A stretch of DNA of 64,000 nucleotides from Clostridiales bacterium (GTDB lineage Bacteria; Bacillota; Clostridia; Saccharofermentanales; Saccharofermentanaceae): positions 120,258 through 184,257 of the forward strand of contig JAFSPU010000008.1 of the NCBI GenBank assembly GCA_017451265.1, in the 5' to 3' direction. A program made the translations under genes and the position numbers. The notes under the pieces are model-generated. The model made no database searches, was not told the origin of the DNA, and saw only the letters and a list, made by a program, of their open reading frames with translations. Positions 36,502 through 46,380 of the stretch are shown here, piece by piece. Each line of letters opens with the position of its first letter. The stretch's first letter is position 1.

Positions 36502-37767
36502 TCAGTTTACTTCAACAGTACATGTATCCTGGGCAAGGATATTGCCGGAAAGATCATAAATGATACATGTGTACTCACCGGGGATAAGGTAACCTTCAGG
36601 TGTCGTCTGAGCTTCAGAATCATAGTTATGACCATAGTAAGCTTCTATCCAGTAACCCTGGTCTGAACACGAGTCACTAACGTATACGAGCTCACCGTCA
36701 ATGTAGTACTCATAGTAGAAAGTCCATACTACGCTCTGTCCTTCTGATGTAGGGATAATATCGAGCTCGATCTGACTGTAGTTCTCATATACGCCGTCAT
36801 CGGAGTAATACCACTCGATGTAGTCGACCATGCTTACATCAGCCGTTGCTACCTCAGACACTTCTACAGTACATGTGGAATCAGCAAGGACATGTCCTGC
36901 GAGGTCATACATTACGCATCTGTACTGACCGGGAACGAGATAACCCATCTCGTTTACCTGTGCAGCAGAATCGTAATTAGGACCGTAGTAAGCCTCGATC
37001 CAGTGACACTGGTCTTCGCATACATCACTTGTGAAAATCAGCTCACCGTCACGGTAATACTCGTATGTGAACTCGAACGGAACATCTTCGCCCGCTTGAA
37101 AAGTTACGATATCGAGCTCGATCTGACTGTAGTTCTCATATACGCTGTCATCGGAATAGTACCAAATGGTGTAGTCGATATAATCCGTAAGCGGGGGGAT
37201 GAATACGAAGCTGAGCGCCGCTGTATAGAAGTCATAAACCTCATACAGATCCTTAAGTTTGCTGTCGTCGATCAGCCATGTGTCATTCTCATAAACGAGA
37301 TCAAGAGTCTGGGAAATCTCCATCGTATCTGCACCGTTATCGGAGAGCGCGTCGATGAAGGCCTCGAGGTTGCCGTCGTCTTCGATTACAGTCTCGTAGA
37401 TCGAATCATAGTCAACTATCGTCCATGTAATAGCAACGCTTCCCTCTTTATTCTTCTTGGAAGACTCAACAGACTCCTCGTCAATCTCATAAGAGATCGT
37501 ATCAGCGATAGCAGAAACGACATCGGCATATCCGTCGGGAGTCTCTACCGTGGAACCGGCAATGTAAGCTTCTATATCGTCCTCGAGATCATTGCCTTCG
37601 TATAAAAGATCAGCTATCTTACTTACTTTGCCCTTCTTTACGGCTTCAGCATAATCTGTGACTGCTGCCAGTACGCCTTCATCATCCTTATCGAACAAAG
37701 CACATCCGCCGAGTGAAAGGAGCATGGAAGCACAAAGGACCGAAGCCATCAACTTCTTTGCTTTCAT
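36502..37767 (-). CDS. Repeat-containing surface lipoprotein B
   Basis: 421 aa. Lipobox SLGGC, FDKDDEGVLAAVTDYAEAVKK, N-domain like that of lipoprotein A, and two good tandem copies of the about 105-residue module: first from about 205 (YTIWYYSDDSVYENYSQIEL), second from about 315 (YIEWYYSDDGVYENYSQIEL). Each ends DSTCTVEV or DTCTVEV. Two conserved Cys per module (SDxCxDQ and TCTVE) suggest a disulfide, which is unusual for Gram-positive surface proteins. Promoter at 37807-37835. Confidence 0.8.
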   Translation of the reverse strand: MKAKKLMASVLCASMLLSLGGCALFDKDDEGVLAAVTDYAEAVKKGKVSKIADLLYEGNDLEDDIEAYIAGSTVETPDGYADVVSAIADTISYEIDEESVESSKKNKEGSVAITWTIVDYDSIYETVIEDDGNLEAFIDALSDNGADTMEISQTLDLVYENDTWLIDDSKLKDLYEVYDFYTAALSFVFIPPLTDYIDYTIWYYSDDSVYENYSQIELDIVTFQAGEDVPFEFTYEYYRDGELIFTSDVCEDQCHWIEAYYGPNYDSAAQVNEMGYLVPGQYRCVMYDLAGHVLADSTCTVEVSEVATADVSMVDYIEWYYSDDGVYENYSQIELDIIPTSEGQSVVWTFYYEYYIDGELVYVSDSCSDQGYWIEAYYGHNYDSEAQTTPEGYLIPGEYTCIIYDLSGNILAQDTCTVEVN

Positions 37768-37806
37768 ACAGATTCCTCCAATAGAATAATTGCTTAAAGC
37801 ATAATT

Positions 37807-37835
37807 AATATAAACATTCTCTGAGATTATTACAA
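37807..37835 (-). promoter_or_regulatory. Promoter of lipoprotein B
   Basis: TTGTAA (37835-37830), 17-base spacer, TATATT (37812-37807) on the minus strand; GGAGG box follows. Confidence 0.65.
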
Positions 37836-37860
37836 TCAGCCGGGCACTTACAAACCCGTA

Positions 37861-39099
37861 TCAATGCAGTGTGCAGATGAATGATATCTCACCGTTTTTC
37901 CAGGCTGCGCGTATGTCGCCGCTATACTGACGGCATATGTTCTCGGCGATGGAAAGGCCTATGCCGTAACCGCCCTTGTCGATGTTATGAGACTTATCCT
38001 CACGGTAGAATCTTTCGAAGAACTTGTTGAAGTCAACGTTAGCCCCGTCCTTATAGCTGTTGCTCACAGTGAGGCGCAGTCCGCGGCGCTGTGAAACGAG
38101 CTCCACCCTTACCGTGCCTTCGCTGTCACAGTACTTGATGGCGTTGTCGAGAAGTATCGTGGTAAGCTGCATGATCTTGCTTGCATCGGCTGTGATAGTC
38201 ACGCCTGAAGTGACCTTGTTCTCAAGAGTGATGCCGGACTGTATCGCGACAGGTTCGAATGTCGTTACTGTGTTGTTCACAATCTCGGACGCGTCTATCT
38301 CAGACATCTCTGTCGTGTCCTCAAGTTCCTGCGCCTTCGAGATCATGACGAGGTTCGCGATGAGGCCGTTCATGTGATCGATCTGCTTCATAGTCGAGGC
38401 GGACCACTCGTCTTCACCGTTGATCATCTGGCTCATCTCTGTGTTGGCCCGTATAACCGCAAGAGGGGTTTTGAGCTCGTGGCTCGCGTTGGTAATGAAA
38501 TCCTTCTGCTTTGCCATGTTCTCGGCCTCGGATGCGACAGCGTAGTCCGCAAAGTGCGTAACCAGAATGAAGGTTACAGCGAGGCCAGCGACGCACACGA
38601 TCAGCGTAATGAATATGAGCCTGTTTATGGAATAGATCTCGGAAGTCGTATCGATAAATGCGATGACGCTGCCGTCAGGTGTGTCGGCGTATTCATACCA
38701 TATCCTTCCCTGCCTGCCATAGCCGAAAGGCCCGTCCTTGATATCATTACTCATATCGATAAAGAAGTTGTAGCTGTTGCCGGGATAACGTCCGTCGATA
38801 GAAAGGAACTCACCCTGATCATCGTAACGTACCAGCCAGAAGTCAAACTGAGCGCCGACCCGAGAATTAAAGATATCCGTGAAATCCGGAGAGTCGACAT
38901 AGTACTCCGACATCTCGCTGTCCTTAAGATAAGCTTCGTTGATTACCAGCTGATCCAGGTCCCTTCTGATCGCACTTCTGGAGACGAAGAAGCTCGCCAG
39001 TATGATCGCGCCGCCGATGAAGATCATGGCAAGAAAGATCGCGAGCATCGCGATACCTATAAACCTTTTCTTGATCCTCTCGATGGTCCTGTTATTCAT
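37861..39099 (-). CDS. Sensor histidine kinase
   Basis: 412 aa. Membrane helices about 14-36 and 163-185 enclose an extracellular sensor of about 125 residues. H-box FITNASHELKTPLAVIRANTEM, N-box LLDNAIKYC, G-boxes DKGGYGIGLSIAE. HisKA plus HATPase. Partner of the OmpR-type regulator directly upstream (ATGA overlap). Signal unknown; the neighbouring lipoproteins are candidate targets by position only. Confidence 0.94.
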   Translation of the reverse strand: MNNRTIERIKKRFIGIAMLAIFLAMIFIGGAIILASFFVSRSAIRRDLDQLVINEAYLKDSEMSEYYVDSPDFTDIFNSRVGAQFDFWLVRYDDQGEFLSIDGRYPGNSYNFFIDMSNDIKDGPFGYGRQGRIWYEYADTPDGSVIAFIDTTSEIYSINRLIFITLIVCVAGLAVTFILVTHFADYAVASEAENMAKQKDFITNASHELKTPLAVIRANTEMSQMINGEDEWSASTMKQIDHMNGLIANLVMISKAQELEDTTEMSEIDASEIVNNTVTTFEPVAIQSGITLENKVTSGVTITADASKIMQLTTILLDNAIKYCDSEGTVRVELVSQRRGLRLTVSNSYKDGANVDFNKFFERFYREDKSHNIDKGGYGIGLSIAENICRQYSGDIRAAWKNGEISFICTLH

Positions 39100-39764
39100 T
39101 CCGTTAATGTGAACGCTCCGCCCTTGTCACCGTTTATGGTTACTGCTGTAACGATCGAACGCAGCTTGTTCTTAAGATAAGACACATAAAGCCAAACCGT
39201 ATCCTCATCTGCATTCTGCTCGTTGTTCCATATCTTCCAAAGAAGATAATCAGTGGCAAGTTCGCGTCCGGGGTTCTTCATGAACTCTCTCATCAGTTCG
39301 TATTCCTTAAGAGAGAGCCTTACAGTATTCTCCGAACTTAATGACAGATCCTCGCCGTTAAGTACGAGTCCCGCATACATTATCTTATCCTGAGAATCAT
39401 CATTGCCGCCTCTTCTGACAAGAGCCCTCACCCTGGCAAGGAATTCCTTCATGGCAAAAGGCTTCGGCAGATAATCATCAGCGCCTGCATCGAGACCCGC
39501 AACACGGTCATCGATATCTGCTTTGGCCGTAAGGAGCATGACCGGGGTCATATTATGTCTCTGCCTCATGTTTGTAAGAACCGTAATTCCGTCTACCTTC
39601 GGCATCATGATATCGAGTATGACCGCGTCATATCCGTTCGCCGAAATCAGATCCAGGGCCTGCTGCCCGTCAAATGCTGTATCCACATCGTATCCTTCAT
39701 GCTGAAGAAGGACCGTCACTGCGTGACTTAGATCTTTAGTATCCTCTGCTAATAATATCTTCAT
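39096..39764 (-). CDS. OmpR-family response regulator
   Basis: 222 aa. Receiver: MKILLAEDTKDLSHAVTVLL, phospho-Asp in DAVILDIMMPKVDG, LLTAKADIDDRVAGLDAGADDY, KPF. C-terminal winged helix (LSLKEYELMREFMKNPGRE). Starts directly after the stop of the alarmone synthetase gene (TAAATG), so alarmone synthesis and this system are in one transcript. Confidence 0.94.
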   Translation of the reverse strand: MKILLAEDTKDLSHAVTVLLQHEGYDVDTAFDGQQALDLISANGYDAVILDIMMPKVDGITVLTNMRQRHNMTPVMLLTAKADIDDRVAGLDAGADDYLPKPFAMKEFLARVRALVRRGGNDDSQDKIMYAGLVLNGEDLSLSSENTVRLSLKEYELMREFMKNPGRELATDYLLWKIWNNEQNADEDTVWLYVSYLKNKLRSIVTAVTINGDKGGAFTLTE

Positions 39765-40349
39765 TTACATCTGTCCGTATATCATATTTCTTATCGTCTG
39801 CATGGATATATCAGTTGATGCGAGCTCATCAGCGCATCTTTTAAGTTCAGCCGTGATGAGTTCCTTGTTTACGTTTATATCCTTCTTGTATTTTATGTCA
39901 TGCTCAAGTGCCGCCCAGGTATCCATGGAAATGGTCCTGATCTGAATCTCGGCATAATACCCCTCTTTATTCTGAACTATCATGTGATAGCTTCTGTAGC
40001 CGTTGGGTTTTGCATTGGAGATGTAATCTTTCTCCTCTATGACCTTAATGCCGCTGAAGTCTCTTATGGCATCCCTGACCTTATAGGTATCATCTACAAA
40101 AGTACATATTATCCTGATACCGACTACATCGTGAATCGCGGCAACTATATTATCGGGAGTGGGATCGATACTCTTTTTACTGCACTTCTCCAGGACACTC
40201 TCATCACTCTTAAGCCTGCCCATAACATGGTCGATTATGTTGGTATCATAGAACGCCTCAAGCGTCTGCTCCATGCGGCTGATCTGATTCTCGAGTTCCT
40301 CTTTAAAAGTAAGAAGCCTGTAGTAATGGTTTCCGTACACGTTTTCCAT
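39765..40349 (-). CDS. Small alarmone synthetase (GTP pyrophosphokinase family)
   Basis: 194 aa. Synthetase-only RelA/SpoT domain: VAAIHDVVGIRIICTFVDDTY, DYISNAKPNGYRSYHMIVQN, YYAEIQIRTISMDTWAALEHD. No hydrolase, TGS or ACT domain, so it is a RelQ/RelP-like enzyme making (p)ppGpp or relatives. First gene of an operon with the two-component system. ATG 40349 has no usable SD (GAGGTG is too far); an extended -10 TGT-TATTAT lies six bases before it, so a leaderless transcript is possible. Confidence 0.9.
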   Translation of the reverse strand: MENVYGNHYYRLLTFKEELENQISRMEQTLEAFYDTNIIDHVMGRLKSDESVLEKCSKKSIDPTPDNIVAAIHDVVGIRIICTFVDDTYKVRDAIRDFSGIKVIEEKDYISNAKPNGYRSYHMIVQNKEGYYAEIQIRTISMDTWAALEHDIKYKKDINVNKELITAELKRCADELASTDISMQTIRNMIYGQM

Positions 40350-40351
40350 GC

Positions 40352-40387
40352 GAATATAATAACACCTCTTCCCGAAGAAAGAGGTGT
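40352..40387 (-). terminator. Terminator of the AspT-like gene, overlapping the next promoter
   Basis: ACACCTCTT (40387-40379) pairs with AAGAGGTGT (40370-40362), then TATTATATT. The same T-rich tail supplies the extended -10 (TGT-TATTAT, 40364-40356) of the alarmone synthetase gene. Confidence 0.7.
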
Positions 40388-40420
40388 AAAAGTAAGGTAT
40401 CAGTTTTAAGTCCTGTCTTA

Positions 40421-41692
40421 TTAGAGGTAAGTAAGGAACTGAGATGCAAGTACAACCGATACAAGAGCGATCGGGTATGTAGCTGCATAAGCGGAAGCAA
40501 CGTTTGAAGTTCCGGAAGACTGGATGAGAGCACCCAGGGCAGGTGTACTTGTCATACCGCCTGTGATGGAACCCAAGTTGTTAAGAAGGCTGAGCTTGAG
40601 CACGTACTTCGCGAATAAGAATCCGACGATCAAAGGTACGATCGTCATGAGTGCACCCCACAGGAAGAGGAGTCCGCCGTAAACCTTAAGTGTATCTACG
40701 AATGCAGCACCACCCTCGATACCTGCACCGATGAGGAAGAGTACGAGACCGAACTCCTGGAAAATGGAGAGCAGGTGCTCCTTAACCTTGAGGGAAAGTC
40801 TGCCGATATGGCCGAAGTGACCGAATACGAGACCCATGATGAGAGGTCCGCCTGTAGCACCGAGGCTGAAAGAAGAACCGCCCGGGAGAGGGATCGTGAT
40901 GCTTCCGATAAGAAGGCCGACCATAACTGTAAGAGCGAAAGCTCCGCAGCCGAACTTATCAAGTGTGAACAGCTTTGTAGAGATAGACTTCTCACCGTCA
41001 AAATCACCGACAGGTGCAAGAAGTGACTTTTCATGTTCCATATCGACCTTAAGAAGTCTGGGAATGATCTGAACGAACAGAACTACTCCGATAACTCCGA
41101 ACGGGTAAGCAACTGCATGTCCTACTGCGATCTCACTGTAGAACTCGGATCCTTCAAGAGCACCCTGTGCTGCAGCGAAAGCAGGTGTACTTGTAAGAGC
41201 GCCTGACATAAGACCAACTGACATAGCAGAAGTCATGTTTGGAACAAGTATAGTAATGAGGGCTGTTACAAGGCTTCCCGATGCAATGATGAGAAGTCCG
41301 AGAAGAATATAGGACTTGGCATTCTTCTTAAGGTTCTTGAAGAATGTAGGACCGGCAATAAGGCCTACGGAAGTAACGAACAGGATAAGACCGATGTTCT
41401 GAATGATCTTAAACCATGTATCGATAGTACCGAGCTTCTCAGCCCAGCCTGCAATGCATCCTTCATGTCCTTCATAACCGACTGTTACACCCTTAAAGTG
41501 ACCGAAGAACAAAGCAACGATGAAGATAGCTGCAGTTCCCAGGGATACACCCTTTACATTGATCTTTCCGAGGAGATAACCGATAAAGATTATCGCGAAC
41601 ATAAAGAACAGCGCCAAAGACGTTCCCTTTATGCTGAAAAGATACTGTCCGATTACTTCAAGAAATTTTACGGAGAAACCGCCAAAATCCAT
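40421..41692 (-). CDS. AspT/YidE-type putative membrane antiporter
   Basis: 423 aa with about ten membrane segments and two internal repeats, marked by GLMSGALTSTPAFAAAQGAL and GSITGGMTSTPALGALIQS, as in Asp-Al_Ex family exchangers (aspartate:alanine antiporter). Unlike YidE/YbjL there is no TrkA_C domain between the halves. Substrate unknown; exchange of carboxylates or amino acids is likely. Own terminator. Confidence 0.85.
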   Translation of the reverse strand: MDFGGFSVKFLEVIGQYLFSIKGTSLALFFMFAIIFIGYLLGKINVKGVSLGTAAIFIVALFFGHFKGVTVGYEGHEGCIAGWAEKLGTIDTWFKIIQNIGLILFVTSVGLIAGPTFFKNLKKNAKSYILLGLLIIASGSLVTALITILVPNMTSAMSVGLMSGALTSTPAFAAAQGALEGSEFYSEIAVGHAVAYPFGVIGVVLFVQIIPRLLKVDMEHEKSLLAPVGDFDGEKSISTKLFTLDKFGCGAFALTVMVGLLIGSITIPLPGGSSFSLGATGGPLIMGLVFGHFGHIGRLSLKVKEHLLSIFQEFGLVLFLIGAGIEGGAAFVDTLKVYGGLLFLWGALMTIVPLIVGFLFAKYVLKLSLLNNLGSITGGMTSTPALGALIQSSGTSNVASAYAATYPIALVSVVLASQFLTYL

Positions 41693-41762
41693 AAATCAAA
41701 CTCACCCTTCTTTTTAAAATAAAGCCGCAACATTTATAAAACTTTTGAATGTACTTGTCAAT

Positions 41763-41796
41763 AAAAAAAAGGCTTCCCGCGAAATATCGGGAAGCC
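41763..41796 (-). terminator. Terminator of ppdK
   Basis: Perfect 9-bp stem GGCTTCCCG/CGGGAAGCC followed by eight T on the minus strand, just past the stop. Confidence 0.92.
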
Positions 41797-41821
41797 GTAG
41801 TGTTTAAAGATAAAGATCTGC

Positions 41822-44455
41822 TTACTTCTTATGAGCGATAGCAGCCTGTGCAGCAGCAAGTCTTGCGATCGGCACACGGAAAGGTGAGCATGATACATAA
41901 TCAAGACCGATTGCATCACAGAACTCAACAGATGAAGGATCACCGCCGTGCTCGCCGCAGATACCGATATGGAGATTCGGGTTAACGGGCTTGCCCAAGT
42001 CAATAGCCATCTTCATGAGCTTGCCGACACCTGTCTGATCGAGCTTAGCGAAAGGATCAGCCTCGAAGATCTTCTTATCGTAATAAGCATCGAGGAACTT
42101 ACCTGCATCGTCTCTTGAGAAACCGAATGTCATCTGTGTAAGGTCGTTAGTGCCGAAGCAGAAGAAGTCAGCGTTAGCAGCGATCTCATCAGCTGTGAGT
42201 GCAGCTCTCGGGATCTCAATCATAGTACCTACTTCGTACTTAATATCGGAACCTGCATTCTTGATTTCTTCGTCAGCTGTAGCAACAACGATATCCTTAA
42301 CGAACTTGAGCTCCTTAACATCACCTACGAGAGGGATCATGATCTCAGGCTCGATATCCCAGTCGGGATGCTTAGCCTTTACATTAATAGCAGCACGGAT
42401 AACAGCCTTTGTCTGCATCTTAGCAATCTCAGGATATGTAACTGAGAGACGGCATCCTCTGTGACCCATCATGGGGTTGAACTCATGGAGTGAAGAGATG
42501 ATGTTCTTAATGTCAGCTACTGTCTTGTGCTTCTTGTTAGCAAGCTTCTCAATCTCGATCTCAGTTGTGGGAACGAACTCGTGGAGCGGGGGATCCAGGA
42601 AACGGATAGTAACGGGATAACCCTCGAGAGCCTCATAGAGAGCCTCGAAGTCGCTCTGCTGCATAGGCAGGATGATATCGAGAGCTTCCTCACGCTCCTC
42701 AACTGTCTCGGAGCAGATCATCTCACGGAATGCATCGATTCTGCCCTCACCGAAGAACATGTGCTCTGTACGGCAAAGACCGATACCCTGTGCACCGAGC
42801 TCACGAGCCTTCTTAGCATCTGCAGGTGTATCAGCGTTAGTACGAACGCCCATTCTCTTGAACTCATCAGCCCAAGCCATGATTCGGCCGAAGTAACCGT
42901 TGTTGGGATCAGCGTCAACCTGAGGGATTGCACCGTCGTAGATATTACCTGTGGAACCATCGAGAGAGATGATGTCACCCTCGTGGAACTCCTTGCCTGC
43001 GAGTGTGAATCTCTTGTGCTCCTCATCCATTGCGATCTCGCCGCATCCGGATACGCAGCACTCACCCATACCTCTTGCAACTACCGCAGCGTGGGATGTC
43101 ATACCGCCTCTTACTGTGAGGATACCCTCAGCGGACTTCATTCCGGAGATGTCCTCAGGAGATGTCTCGAGTCTAACGAGGATTACCTTCTCACCTCTGC
43201 TGTGCCACTCAACTGCATCTTCAGCTGTGAATACGATCTTACCGCAGGCAGCTCCCGGAGAAGCACCGAGGCCCTTACCGATTGCCTGAGCAGCCTTAAG
43301 AGCAGCGGGATCGAACTGGGGGTGAAGCAGTGTGTCGAGGTTACGGGGATCGATCATTGCGACTGCTTCCTCAGGTGTTCTCATACCTTCGTCAACGAGG
43401 TCACAAGCGATCTTCATAGCAGCCTGAGCTGTTCTCTTACCGTTTCTTGTCTGGAGCATGTAGAGCTTACCTGCTTCTACTGTGAACTCCATGTCCTGCA
43501 TATCTCTGTAGTGTGTCTCAAGAATATTGCATACATCTGTGAACTGCTTGAATGCTCCGGGGAACTTCTGCTCCATCTCGGAGATGTGCATAGGTGTTCT
43601 TACACCGGCAACAACGTCCTCGCCCTGAGCGTTTGTAAGGAACTCACCGAAAAGTCCCTTGTTACCTGTAGCAGGGTCTCTTGTGAAAGCAACACCTGTA
43701 CCGCAGTCGTCACCCATGTTACCGAAAGCCATGGACTGAACGTTAACAGCTGTACCCCAGGAATAAGGGATGTCGTTGTCTCTTCTGTAGATGTTTGCAC
43801 GGGGATTGTCCCATGAACGGAAAACAGCCTTGATAGCACCCATGAGCTGTTCCTTAGGATCTGTAGGGAAGTCAGAACCGATCTTAGCCTTGTACTCAGC
43901 CTTGAACTGGTTAGCGAGTTCCTGGAGATCGCCTGCTGTGAGGTCAACGTCCTGTGTAACCTTGCGGGAAGCCTTCATCTTGTCGATGAGCTCCTCGAAA
44001 TACTTCTTACCAACTTCCATAACTACATCGGAATACATCTGGATGAATCTTCTGTAGCAGTCCCAAGCCCATCTGGGGTTACCGGACTTCTTGGCAATAA
44101 CGCCGACAACGTCTTCGTTAAGGCCGAGGTTAAGAATTGTATCCATCATTCCGGGCATCGATGCTCTTGCACCTGATCTTACGGAAACGAGGAGAGGGTT
44201 CTCGAGGTCGCCGAACTTCTTACCGGTGATCTCCTCGAGCTTCGTAATATACTCCATGATCTGAGCCTGAATCTCGTCATTGATCTGACGGCCGTCCTCG
44301 TAATACTGAGTACAAGCCTCTGTAGAGATCGTGAAGCCCTGAGGAACAGGAAGTCCCAGGTTTGTCATCTCGGCGAGGTTTGCACCCTTACCACCGAGCA
44401 GTTCGCGCATGTTTCCGTTGCCCTCGGAAAACAGATAAATGTACTTCTTAGCCAT
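41822..44455 (-). CDS. ppdK: Pyruvate, phosphate dikinase
   Basis: 877 aa, the usual length. Nucleotide domain: GGKGANLAEMTNLGLPVPQGF, SVRSGARASMPGMMDT. Central phosphohistidine in ILTVRGGMTSHAAVVARGMG (near 455), followed by GCGEI. C-terminal PEP/pyruvate barrel with GICGEHGGDPSSVEF. Links pyruvate and PEP using ATP/Pi or AMP/PPi; in clostridia it often works in glycolysis with pyrophosphate. Strong codon bias suggests high expression. Single-gene unit with own terminator. Confidence 0.97.
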   Translation of the reverse strand: MAKKYIYLFSEGNGNMRELLGGKGANLAEMTNLGLPVPQGFTISTEACTQYYEDGRQINDEIQAQIMEYITKLEEITGKKFGDLENPLLVSVRSGARASMPGMMDTILNLGLNEDVVGVIAKKSGNPRWAWDCYRRFIQMYSDVVMEVGKKYFEELIDKMKASRKVTQDVDLTAGDLQELANQFKAEYKAKIGSDFPTDPKEQLMGAIKAVFRSWDNPRANIYRRDNDIPYSWGTAVNVQSMAFGNMGDDCGTGVAFTRDPATGNKGLFGEFLTNAQGEDVVAGVRTPMHISEMEQKFPGAFKQFTDVCNILETHYRDMQDMEFTVEAGKLYMLQTRNGKRTAQAAMKIACDLVDEGMRTPEEAVAMIDPRNLDTLLHPQFDPAALKAAQAIGKGLGASPGAACGKIVFTAEDAVEWHSRGEKVILVRLETSPEDISGMKSAEGILTVRGGMTSHAAVVARGMGECCVSGCGEIAMDEEHKRFTLAGKEFHEGDIISLDGSTGNIYDGAIPQVDADPNNGYFGRIMAWADEFKRMGVRTNADTPADAKKARELGAQGIGLCRTEHMFFGEGRIDAFREMICSETVEEREEALDIILPMQQSDFEALYEALEGYPVTIRFLDPPLHEFVPTTEIEIEKLANKKHKTVADIKNIISSLHEFNPMMGHRGCRLSVTYPEIAKMQTKAVIRAAINVKAKHPDWDIEPEIMIPLVGDVKELKFVKDIVVATADEEIKNAGSDIKYEVGTMIEIPRAALTADEIAANADFFCFGTNDLTQMTFGFSRDDAGKFLDAYYDKKIFEADPFAKLDQTGVGKLMKMAIDLGKPVNPNLHIGICGEHGGDPSSVEFCDAIGLDYVSCSPFRVPIARLAAAQAAIAHKK

Positions 44456-44536
44456 TTAATTGCCCGCCTTTCTAAATTATGTTGTTATTTTCCAAAGCCT
44501 TAGCTTAATGAAACTATATTAATATTGCTTCTTAAA

Positions 44537-45952
44537 TCAGAAGTCGAACTTGCCCTCGAAGAATTCTGCTACCTTATCGATAGGGAATCTGATGTTGCCG
44601 GGCTCATACTCGACATTCTTCATCGAATCTCTTTCTCTAATGGTAACACAATTGTCGTTCTCGGAATCGAAGTCATAGACTACGCAGTAAGGTGTACCGA
44701 TCTCGTCCTGTCTTCTGTAACGCTTACCGATGCTCTGACGGTCATCGAGCTCGCACATATACTTCTTGGACAAGGACTCGAACAGAGGCATTACCTTATC
44801 CGTAAGCTTTGCCGACAGAGGCAGGATACCTACCTTGATAGGTGCAAGGAACGGATGGAAATGCATTACGTTTCTTACATCTCCGCCCTCAAGCTGCTCC
44901 TCTTCGAAAGCGGAACACAGGAATGCGAGAGTAACACGGTCTGCTCCGAGCGAAGGCTCGATAACATAAGGGATGTACTTCTCGTTCTTGGCGGGATCGA
45001 AATAAGAAAGATCCTGCTTAGAGAATTCCATATGCTGCTTAAGGTCGTAGTCAGTTCTGTCAGCGATACCCCAAAGCTCGCCCCAGTCTGTGAAAGGGAA
45101 AGCGAACTCGAAGTCTGTTGTTGCTCTTGAATAGAAAGCAAGCTCTTCCTTGGAGTGATCCCTTGTACGCAGCTCCTCTTCCTTGATACCGAGAGATGTG
45201 AGCCAGTTCTTACAGAAATCCTTCCAGTACTGGAACCACTCAAGGTCTGTACCGGGCTCGCAGAAGAACTCAAGTTCCATCTGCTCGAACTCACGTGTAC
45301 GGAAAATGAAGTTACCGGGTGTGATCTCGTTACGGAAAGACTTACCGATCTGGCAGATACCGAACGGGATCTTCTTTCTGGATGATCTCTGAACATTGCC
45401 GAAGTTAACAAAGATGCCCTGAGCTGTCTCAGGTCTCAGATAAACTTCGCTTGAAGAATCCTCTGTTACACCGACGAATGTCTTGAACATGAGGTTGAAC
45501 TTTCTGATGTCCGTGAAGTTATGACCTCCGCATACAGGACAGGGAATGTTCTTCTCTCTGATATATGCTACGAGATCTTCGGGCTCCATGCCCTCTACGG
45601 ATACATCCGTTACATTATTCTCCTTATTCCAATCTTCTACGAGATTGTCTGCTCTCTGTCTTGCCTTGCACTGCTTACAGTCGATCAACGGATCGGAGAA
45701 GCCTCCGACGTGACCTGAAGCGACCCAAGTTCTGGGGTTCATGATGATAGCTGCATCAAGACCTACGTTATAGGGGCTCTCCTGAACGAACTTCTTCCAC
45801 CAGGCAGCCTTTACATTGTTCTTAAGCTGGACTCCGAGCGGGCCGTAATCCCATGAGTTCGCGAGACCACCGTAGATATCGGAACCCGGATATACAAAAC
45901 CTCTTGTCTTGGCAAGGGATACGATCTTGTCCATCTTTTCTGAATTAGACAT
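44537..45952 (-). CDS. glyS: Glycyl-tRNA synthetase (dimeric, class II)
   Basis: 471 aa, alpha2 type. [20 protein letters not shown], zinc-like CxxC pairs ([19 protein letters not shown]), class II motif 2 ([21 protein letters not shown]) and motif 3 ([12 protein letters not shown]), and the anticodon domain with [12 protein letters not shown]. Thirteen bases after rpoZ, so it extends the yicC-remA-gmk-rpoZ operon. Confidence 0.96.
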   Translation of the reverse strand: MSNSEKMDKIVSLAKTRGFVYPGSDIYGGLANSWDYGPLGVQLKNNVKAAWWKKFVQESPYNVGLDAAIIMNPRTWVASGHVGGFSDPLIDCKQCKARQRADNLVEDWNKENNVTDVSVEGMEPEDLVAYIREKNIPCPVCGGHNFTDIRKFNLMFKTFVGVTEDSSSEVYLRPETAQGIFVNFGNVQRSSRKKIPFGICQIGKSFRNEITPGNFIFRTREFEQMELEFFCEPGTDLEWFQYWKDFCKNWLTSLGIKEEELRTRDHSKEELAFYSRATTDFEFAFPFTDWGELWGIADRTDYDLKQHMEFSKQDLSYFDPAKNEKYIPYVIEPSLGADRVTLAFLCSAFEEEQLEGGDVRNVMHFHPFLAPIKVGILPLSAKLTDKVMPLFESLSKKYMCELDDRQSIGKRYRRQDEIGTPYCVVYDFDSENDNCVTIRERDSMKNVEYEPGNIRFPIDKVAEFFEGKFDF

Positions 45953-45964
45953 CTGCGTTACTCC

Positions 45965-46378
45965 TTACTCCTCAACAGTCTGCGCTTCGTCGTTTGTCTC
46001 GGGAAGCACTTCGGAAACGATATCCTCAGCAGGATTCTCACTCTGGAGCTGCTCTGCATAAACCATATCAGCAGCCTGAGCATCTCTTCTGAACATCTCC
46101 TTCTGCTCCTTTGCCTTACGCTCAGCCTCGATAGCAAGTCTTGCTTCTCTTGTGAGAGGTACTGTATAAGAGTCCTTGGGAAGTGTACCCTTTACGCCGA
46201 TAACCTTGTCCTCGAGAATCTCCTTGCATGCAAGTGATACTGCGTTGTCAGCCTGATCGGGGATCATGGGCTGTGCGCCGTCTACAATCTGGCTTGCTCT
46301 CTTACTTACAAGTACTGCGAGCTCATAAGCGCAGCTTGCCTTAGGCAGCAACTGTTCAAGTGTGGGATCTGTCAACAT
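45965..46378 (-). CDS. rpoZ: RNA polymerase omega subunit
   Basis: 137 aa, longer than the usual 60-90. The core is MLTDPTLEQLLPKASCAYELAVLVSKRASQI (31 residues; the helix with YELxVxxSKRA is diagnostic) and NAVSLACKEI. The rest is an acidic tail (ENPAEDIVSEVLPETNDEAQTVEE). ATG 46378 is taken over TTG 46384 for its spacing to GGAAGG. Position after gmk is the rule. Confidence 0.92.
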   Translation of the reverse strand: MLTDPTLEQLLPKASCAYELAVLVSKRASQIVDGAQPMIPDQADNAVSLACKEILEDKVIGVKGTLPKDSYTVPLTREARLAIEAERKAKEQKEMFRRDAQAADMVYAEQLQSENPAEDIVSEVLPETNDEAQTVEE

Positions 46379-46380
46379 TC

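Noticed and set aside
38374-39180. Plus-strand open frame of 268 codons across the histidine kinase
   Set aside because: Shadow of the kinase gene, no ribosome binding site, no recognisable motif.
42527-43816. Plus-strand open frame of 429 codons across ppdK
   Set aside because: Opposite-strand shadow caused by the strong codon bias of ppdK.
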